Assembly (NCBI GenBank): GCA_002118135.1
Contig: BDIU01000126.1
Span: forward strand, 248,001 to 312,000
Direction of reading: 5' to 3'
DNA from: Trebouxia sp. TZW2008
Lineage: Eukaryota > Chlorophyta > Trebouxiophyceae > Trebouxiales > Trebouxiaceae
Length of the DNA: 64,000 nt
Position 1 is the stretch's first letter, and each line of letters begins with the position of its first letter. Under the pieces are notes generated by a model, which saw only the letters and a list, made by a program, of their open reading frames with translations, was not told the origin of the DNA and made no database searches. Positions 57,446 through 64,000 of the stretch are shown in pieces. The translations under genes and the position numbers were made by a program.

Positions 57446-60400
57446 ATGGCCCTAATGCCCATGCTGAAGGGTTGCAAAGTCCCCAGCACCAGCGTGCAGC
57501 TTCCAGAATGTAAACAGCGAGTTGCTTGGAACTGCATTAGTGTTCGCCGGGCATGCGCACCGCCCACGCAAGCAGCCCACCTGCAGTATCAGCAAAAACT
57601 GCGTGTCAGATGTTCAAGATCGCAACTTGTCTGCCGAGCAGCTGAGACTGCCGAGGCCAGCAAGGCGGAAGAGTCTGAGGTTTTCAGCACAAATGATGGC
57701 GTGATAGACGAAGTGGACGAGGATGAGGCAGAGGTCAGCCTGCAGCTGAAGTGTGTCTGTACACTATGAGACCACCATGCATATGCCACACCAAAAATGC
57801 TGCACCGATTTGCAGGTGGACTTCCTTGGCGAAAGCACGTCTGGGAATCTGCGCTTCGTGCAAAGAGTCAAATCGGAAGGAATTGTAAACGTGCTTGGTC
57901 TCCAGCAGCTGGATGACATCATCACAATCCCGTACAAACACCTGAAGGAATCACAGCAGGTTCGCAGACGACTCTTCAAGCTTTGCCATCAACAAGCATA
58001 TTCCTGATTGTGTCGAAGCACACCTGTGACTGCAGGCTCTCATGAAGGGCCTGAAGGTCTCCCCTCAATATCCCAAAGGCATGGCTAACCGTGCCATCTT
58101 CTGCAGCCGCACTCTCAATCTGCGTTCCATTCAAGCTATAGGTCAGTCCTTGACAACTCAACACGTTTGGCAAGCAGCATGGACTCACATAGGCATTGAA
58201 AGCTGTTGCTTAAGGATAGTAGAGCTTACACTGCCGTTGTTGCTAACACAGACCCCTGTCACCATTCACGGCTTGTGCAGGCTATGACATGGACTATACC
58301 CTTGTACACTATGATGTGGACGCCTGGGAGGGCAAAGCTTTCCATTACATGCTGCAGAACCTGCAGAGCATGGGATGCCCAACCGAGGGTCTTCATTTTG
58401 ATCCTACACTGGTGACTCGTGGCTTGATTGTTGACATGGAGCTGGGCAATTTGGTGAAGGCTGACAGATTTGGGTAGGTCAGCTTTGTTGCTTCATAGCC
58501 CTGGCTATCAGCAATGCCTCAGAAGCATCTCCCAGCATCACGTTGTGCTTGGGCACTGATTTCAGCCAAGTCAGGTGTATTGTACAGCTGCCCATAGTAG
58601 GCAATTGTCACTTGCAGAGTTCTGCAGCAGCATGTTCTCTTGACTAAAATCTTGGCAGTTTTGCTTTTAAGCAATTTGAATGAATGCTTTTCATTTGGTT
58701 CATTCATTCATGTCTTTCACTCATTTCAAAGCAAGCTAGACAGGTTTAACAGGCCCAGCTAGGTACATTGTCACACTGGTCAGCTCCAAAGCAGTTCTGC
58801 ATTCTTGCAGGCATATCAAGCGCAGCATGCACGGGACGCATATGATGAGCACTGGTGAGATTAGGGAAGCTTATGGGCGTGATTTGGTCAATCTAAGGAA
58901 TGAGGGGAGATGGACATTTCTGAACACTCTGTTTTCTGTGTCTGAAGCAGTCATGTACATGCAGGCAAGTCTTTTACAGCTGTGACAAACATTGCCCATG
59001 CAGACTTCCTGCCTTAAGTTTTGCAAACTGATGCTGCACTGTTTGAGGCAGCTATGCTTGTGCCCCATGTTTTTAGCACAAGGAAATAGTCGGGTGGCCT
59101 CAGCTTCTGCACTGCAGCATGTGCAGCATCAAGGGCACCAGCCGTTGACAAGCATTGATTGCTGCACTCCACTGTGCAGTGCAGTCAGAAGCTCAACTGC
59201 TTTTACTGTTGCACTTGTGCTTCATAGCTGGCTGGAGCTTGCATGCGTCCTCATGTTTCTCCACTGCTCATTCTACAGCATTGTGGAGGCCAACGCTTTC
59301 CTTTGTTTGGCTCAACATTACATCAACAGAGTGTTTGTCTTTTCTTAGAGATTAGCACTGTCCAGCTGCCTTCAGCTGCTGGATGCATTCACCTGTGCTT
59401 TCAAGCCAGGCAGTCCATCAATTCGCATCTAGCTCAGACTGTAAGCTCTCTTTGTCAACCAAAGCAATTCATGGATCAATTAATTGACTGACTGATCCCA
59501 CAGATGGAACGTTGATTGACTCACTAAATGACTGATGGGTTGATTGAATGATGATTGATTGATTTGCTGATGTGTTGATGTCACAGATGGTAGATCGGTT
59601 GGATCAAGGTGCTCTCCCTCGCCAGGACTTCAGCAACAGCTACACCAGCCTGTACAAGCTGGTGCAGAAGGCACTGTACCGCACTCATGTGGAGGGGCAG
59701 TTGAAGGGTGACATCATACAGGACCCAGCCAGCTATGTAGAACTGGATCCTGACATGGCCAAGACCCTGCTGGACCAGCGGCAAGCAGTGCGCCCTAGCA
59801 CACTTTGTGCTCTGTTGCATACTCATTGCTGTGCTGTTGTGCTTTCATTAGCGCGTGCAGCAGCAGCGTGTGCTGTGTACCCTTTGTCGTGTTGGCAGTG
59901 CGCCCTGGCACGCTTTGTGCTCTTCTGCACGCTCATCACCTTGCCCTTGCAGCAGTCCTGGCAAGCAGTGCGCTCTGGCACACTTTGTGCTCAGTTGCAG
60001 CCTCATTGACTTGCCCTTGCATAACATTCTGGCAACAGCGTATACTGTGTGCCTTTGCTGTGTGGGCAAGTCAGCTTGTGCCCTGCTTGGATACCTTTGT
60101 CGGCTCGTGCCCTGGCATGCTTTGTGCTCTCTTGCGTTCTCATTGTTCTGCGGTCAACTGGCTTGATCTCACCGTGTGTGCTGTGTGCCTTGCACTACGC
60201 CGGTCAATCACAATGAGCACAGAAGATTCCATTGTGACACAGCCTCCCAGTGGCTGGCCTGCATTCTAATTTGAGCTATTTGAGTCTTTGTTCTTGGCAT
60301 TTACATTGCTGGTCTTTGGAGACTGCATCTCTGCACACTGGGTCACAAGCTGTGTTTTTCAGCGTATCCTTTGGTTTGCCATCAGTTCTGCCATCAAGTT

Positions 60401-63201
60401 TGCCCAAATAGTGTCTTGCAAGCGTGACATGCTGTTCTGCAGGGCAAGGTGCTGATGCTGATCACAAACTCTGACTATCTGTACACCAATAAGATGATGT
60501 CATTTGCCTACAATAGATTCATGCCACCTGGCAAGACCTGGCGCGACCTCTTCGACATGGTAAGTCTGCACTCAAAGGTTGATGTTGTGCGTATGCCTGG
60601 CTTCCTGCATACTGCAATGCAGTTTGATGCTCTACAGGATGACTTCATCACGCAATTTAATGCATCTCTTTCGACTTATTGGGCGGCCTCTTGCACACAG
60701 ATGGGTTGTACTTTGAGGCAGCCAATGATTGCTGCTCTCATGTGCTGTTTGGTTGATGCTTTAGGGTTGCCATTGCCCTCAGGCTGCTTCCATCATGCCT
60801 GCATCCGTGTCATGCAGGTGCAATGACTTATTGCTGTTCTGCAAGTTGACATGCATTGTGACAGACATCTGTTTTTGCTGTGATGAAACGCTCCATATTT
60901 ATGCTGTGAGGCTACAATGGCCCTTCAGGCTTCTTTCACTAAGTCTGAATACATGTGAGGCAAGTCTCATGACCTGTTGCTGTTCCATATGCTGGCATGT
61001 ACCAATCAGTTGTTGTTCTAGAAAAGTGAAATTGTATAGACAAGGTCGCTGCTGCTTTCAGGCTGCTCTACATCATGGTTCATTCAGTTCTGAAAGTCTA
61101 CAGACAAAATTGCTGCTGCTTTCAAGCTGCTTCACAGCATATCTCATTGCATCTGCGGGTCATTGTGCAAGCTCGACAGCCACACCCTGACATGCATCAT
61201 GACTAACAATCAAGTTTTTCATGTTTGCAAAGCTCCAAAAAAACGTGCTCTCAGGCTACTGTTGCGCTCTAGCTGCTTGACAGCCTGTTAATGTCTGCAC
61301 CTGCAGGTCATTGTGCAAGCTCGCAAGCCAGAGTTCTTCAACAGCAAGATGAGCTTATATGAAGTTGTGACAGATGATGGATTGATGCGTCCAGCCATGG
61401 ACGCAAGGAGAGATGGCAGCCTATACTGTGGAGGCGGGGCTGCCATGGTTGAGCGAGCGCTCTCGCTAGACGGAGACGAGATCTTGTACGTGGGCGACCA
61501 CATATACACAGATGCTGCTCTGGCCAAGCTTAACTTCAGGTCTTACACTGTCCAAACCCCTGTGAATGCTGTTCAGCTCTAACTCCTGGCTACTGCAGCC
61601 AGGACATCTACAGTGTTATTGTTGCTTTCAACATCTTGGGAACAGGACAGACTCTGTGCTTTGCAATTGTCAGTATTTGCAACTTACAGGAGGTCATCAA
61701 GTGCGCTACCACATCAGCATAGCTCAATGGCACATGACATGAGTTGATTGCACGGCATGTTTGTCTCTTGCTTTCATGAGAGCATGGTAGAGCAACAGCA
61801 AATAGAGTTCCACAGGCTGGGCTGAGTTGCTCTAGCTCCCTACATTCCTTTTTGACAGTTTTTATGAGGACGATTGCATTTGACAGGCTCAGCAGAACAT
61901 TGTGTTCTGAAGGTTCAATCTGGAGCAAATCTTCGATGCATTTGCAATGCTGCAGGTGGCGGACGTGTCTGATTGTGCGTGAGCTTGAGCTAGAAATAGA
62001 TGCGCTGGCTCAAGGCCAGCCTCACAGGAATAAGCTCAAGGTGCATACTGACCCAACATACTCTGGGTTCCTGTACTTGCAGCTCCAATTCAGTGCCTTG
62101 CTGCTGACTCAGTGTTGCTCGCATGGCTTGTTCATCTCTGCTGCCTGTCATTGGCGTCAAGGAGCAGGGTGTGAGGGGCGTGGTGCATCATGTGTTTGCA
62201 GCTGTGCTTGTGATGTCAGGTGCACATGTGCAGCTGCCTTTCAATCCTGAAGCACGTAGGTGCAGGTGGTGCAGCATGACACTCGTTGCACCAGTTGAGG
62301 AGGACTCTCAGCGACTTTGAGACTTTTGCTTCTGTATAGTCAGTTGCAGGGACAGTCAAAGTAATTGCGTGCAACATTGCCAAAAAACCTAAGTGTTGCT
62401 TGGCCTGTCTTGCCCTTTTCTGTCGCCTCTTTTGTGACATTTGGCCAAGTGCTCTTGCAAACATGCACTTGCCCTCTGTGCAGGAATTGATGAATAAGAA
62501 AGACCTCGTTGGTGATCTGTTCAATCAGCTACGTCTAAGACGGCAGCGTTGTCGGGAGGCACAACCTGACAGATTCAACAAGGAGGATGCTGAGCTGGAA
62601 GACACGTTGGGCCAAATGCTGATGGTATTGGATCAACTGGACAGCCTCATTGGTAAGGCTTGGTGCAATTCTTGCTACATGCATACTGTGCTTCTCACGC
62701 CCTCAGAAGCGTATTCCTGCTACATGCATCAGGGGCGAGTCAAAGGTTGCTGTCATGTGGGGCTCAGGTCAACTTTGCAATCACCTTGTGGCGGGATCAT
62801 TGCATGCTTGTTCAGCACCTGTTGCGGCCGATCTGTAAAAGCTGATGCAACTCAGCTTCAAAACAAGCCAATCAAGCATTGACAGCAAGTTGTGCAGATG
62901 CAAAGCTTACATTGGGTGTCGACATTTCCTTCAACCTGCAGGTCCCATGCTGGAGCAAGATGGACGGAATTTCAACAAGTACTGGGGCTACCTATCTCGT
63001 GCAGGACTCAATGACAAGTCACAGTTCACCCGTCAAATTGAGAAGTATGCTGACATCTACACATCTAGAGTGGCCAATTTCCTCCGATACACACCTTTCA
63101 TGTATTTCAGATCACCATCGCAGTCTCTTGCCCATGACCGACACTTCTACGGCTTGGCAGAAGACAAATCTGGTAGTACAGATGCTGATGCAATTGACTG
63201 A
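57446..63201 (+). CDS. HAD-superfamily IG 5'-nucleotidase (NT5C2/NT5DC-like)
   Basis: Eleven exons chain in phase to 649 residues: 57446..57733, 57816..57959, 58036..58141, 58281..58473, 58811..58964, 59587..59787, 60443..60559, 61307..61539, 61956..62040, 62484..62652, 62942..63201. The first ~65 residues look like a plastid transit peptide. HAD motif I is GYDMDYTL (nucleophile Asp182, acid/base Asp184), motif II is LITNSDY, motif III Lys is in ARKPEFF, and motif IV is YVGDHIYTD. A helical C-terminus follows. This is the purine/IMP-GMP 5'-nucleotidase branch, which dephosphorylates nucleoside monophosphates. The exact substrate is not readable from sequence, and plastid location is inferred. 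Intron 5 has a GC donor (CAG-GCAAGT). Intron 6 carries donor-side exon copies. Confidence 0.92.
58685..58800 (-). repeat. Interspersed repeat family B, copy 3 (inverted)
   Basis: On the plus strand it reads TTCATTCATTCATG, then AACAGGCCCAGCTAGGTAC, the reverse complement of the family B core at 3508 and 28310. It lies in intron 4 of the nucleotidase gene. Confidence 0.55.
59440..59586 (+). repeat. Degenerate TGAT/TTGA repeat before exon 6
   Basis: Imperfect units of GATTGATTGA and ACTGACTGAT fill the 3' end of nucleotidase intron 5 up to the acceptor at 59586. Confidence 0.75.
59790..60170 (+). repeat. Donor-side copies of nucleotidase exon 6 (three)
   Basis: GGCAAGCAGTGCGCCCTAGCACACTTTGTGCTC after the real donor (GT at 59788) recurs at about 59894-59935, 59965-60005 and 60095-60135 (GCAGTGCGCTCTGGCACACTTTGTGCTC and variants). 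The copies carry only about 10 nt of exon and mostly the start of the intron, with irregular spacing of about 70-130 bp. Confidence 0.82.
61030..61190 (+). repeat. Tandem repeats and an acceptor-side copy of nucleotidase exon 8
   Basis: TCTGCGGGTCATTGTGCAAGCTCG at about 61150 copies the acceptor and start of the exon at 61307 (CCTGCAGGTCATTGTGCAAG). Before it, GCTGCTGCTTTCAGGCTGCT and its near copy repeat with a period of about 65 bp. Confidence 0.75.
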
Positions 63202-64000
63202 TCATGAGTGAGCTTATGTGAGGGTTAAGTCATGGACTGTGTCAACGTTTACCGTGGGGGGCTGCAATCCCTGTACTGACGCAGGAATTCGCTTGCATAC
63301 CCTTTTGCTGCAGGTTTCTGCAACTGTTCCATGCATTTGACTAGACCTTTCTGCTTGCGACGCTGAAAATGCTCTGCATATGCGCCACCTTGACAGTGCA
63401 CAATTTATATTGTCAGTGACAAGCCTTGTGTTTAACGCAATTCATGCAATTGAGATGCATATCAGCATTTATGCCTGGCACCCTGCAGCTGGCGTGACTC
63501 TGCACCTGGTCCATTGAATTGCTCAGAACATTAGGACACAATGCTGACTTTTCCAGGGGTGCTGCGCGCCAGCTGTTGCATTGTCGATTGTTCACGCGCT
63601 TCATTTGTATCATGTGTATATGAATAATCAGGAGAGCTCGAGGATCAACGACAGATGCGCTGCGTGGCACAATGAAGCCTTGCTGTCGAATCTTTCAGAC
63701 CTTGGATCAATTCTGATTTACAATACACTGACCCTGCACGTGCACACCTTCATCGGCCTTGATGAGAAGACTGACCGGAGGCTTCAGCGCTACTTCACTT
63801 CAAGATTGACTCAATCACCCCAATTACTGTAATGCACGTGCCGGATGAGCACAATATGATTTTTTCTTGGACGACCTCATGAATTGTCTTGTCGTGTCCT
63901 CCTCATGGAAGATCAACAAACGCGTCAAACTCACGTGTCAAAGCAATCTATGAAGGTTGATGAGATGTCTGTCATCGCGGCTATACATAAGCGCAACCTC
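63202..64000. other. Right-end intergenic sequence
   Basis: 800 bp after the nucleotidase stop. One open frame (63614-63832, about 70 codons) has no known motif and is no longer than many chance frames here. CACGTG occurs near 63835 and CACGTGTCA near 63935, so a promoter for a gene beyond the edge is possible. Confidence 0.45.

Noticed and set aside
63614..63832. A 70-codon frame near the right edge
   Set aside because: No motif, no splice or promoter support, and many frames of this length occur by chance in the window.

Overview
The window looks like nuclear DNA of a green alga, most like a trebouxiophyte or related chlorophyte. Genes are intron-rich with GT-AG introns and some GC-AG introns. 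Base composition looks roughly balanced. Two enzymes carry plastid-type leaders (geranylgeranyl reductase and a GapC-type GAPDH), and there are plant-type relatives of ESCRT, deadenylase and sphingolipid proteins. The lineage is an inference; no ribosomal or organelle marker is present.

Layout, left to right: an EGF/TMEM8-like secreted or membrane protein (minus, runs off the left edge); a BRCT-repeat protein resembling microcephalin (plus) with a tRNA-Ala gene in one intron; VPS25 of ESCRT-II (minus); PAN2, the catalytic subunit of the PAN2-PAN3 deadenylase (plus, 24 exons over 20 kb); CHLP geranylgeranyl reductase (plus); GAPDH (minus); a small unrecognised gene (plus); a MYND plus RING zinc-finger protein (plus); a plastid-type small methyltransferase (minus); a heme-oxygenase-fold iron-containing redox enzyme (plus); an ORMDL protein (minus); and an HAD-IG 5'-nucleotidase (plus). 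For most genes I could chain the exons with matching splice phases to a single stop codon. Exon lists are given in the entries.

The genes do not form one pathway. Plastid functions are frequent (CHLP, GAPDH, methyltransferase, redox enzyme and nucleotidase leaders). Several neighbours are divergent with 200-500 bp between start codons, so shared promoters are likely.

The most unusual property is how long introns are built. Beside many exons the intron holds ladders of decayed partial copies of that exon's own edge. Acceptor-side ladders lie upstream and repeat the end of the intron, the AG and the first part of the exon. Donor-side ladders lie downstream and repeat the last part of the exon plus its GT. 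Units are about 80-200 bp, with up to six copies. PAN2 has the richest set, but the BRCT, MYND-RING, redox-enzyme, nucleotidase, GAPDH and TMEM8-like genes show it too. Compact genes (VPS25, ORMDL) do not. A second notable point is that PAN2's ubiquitin-hydrolase-like domain keeps a Cys, a His and an Asn/Asp at the positions of the USP catalytic residues, which family members normally lack.
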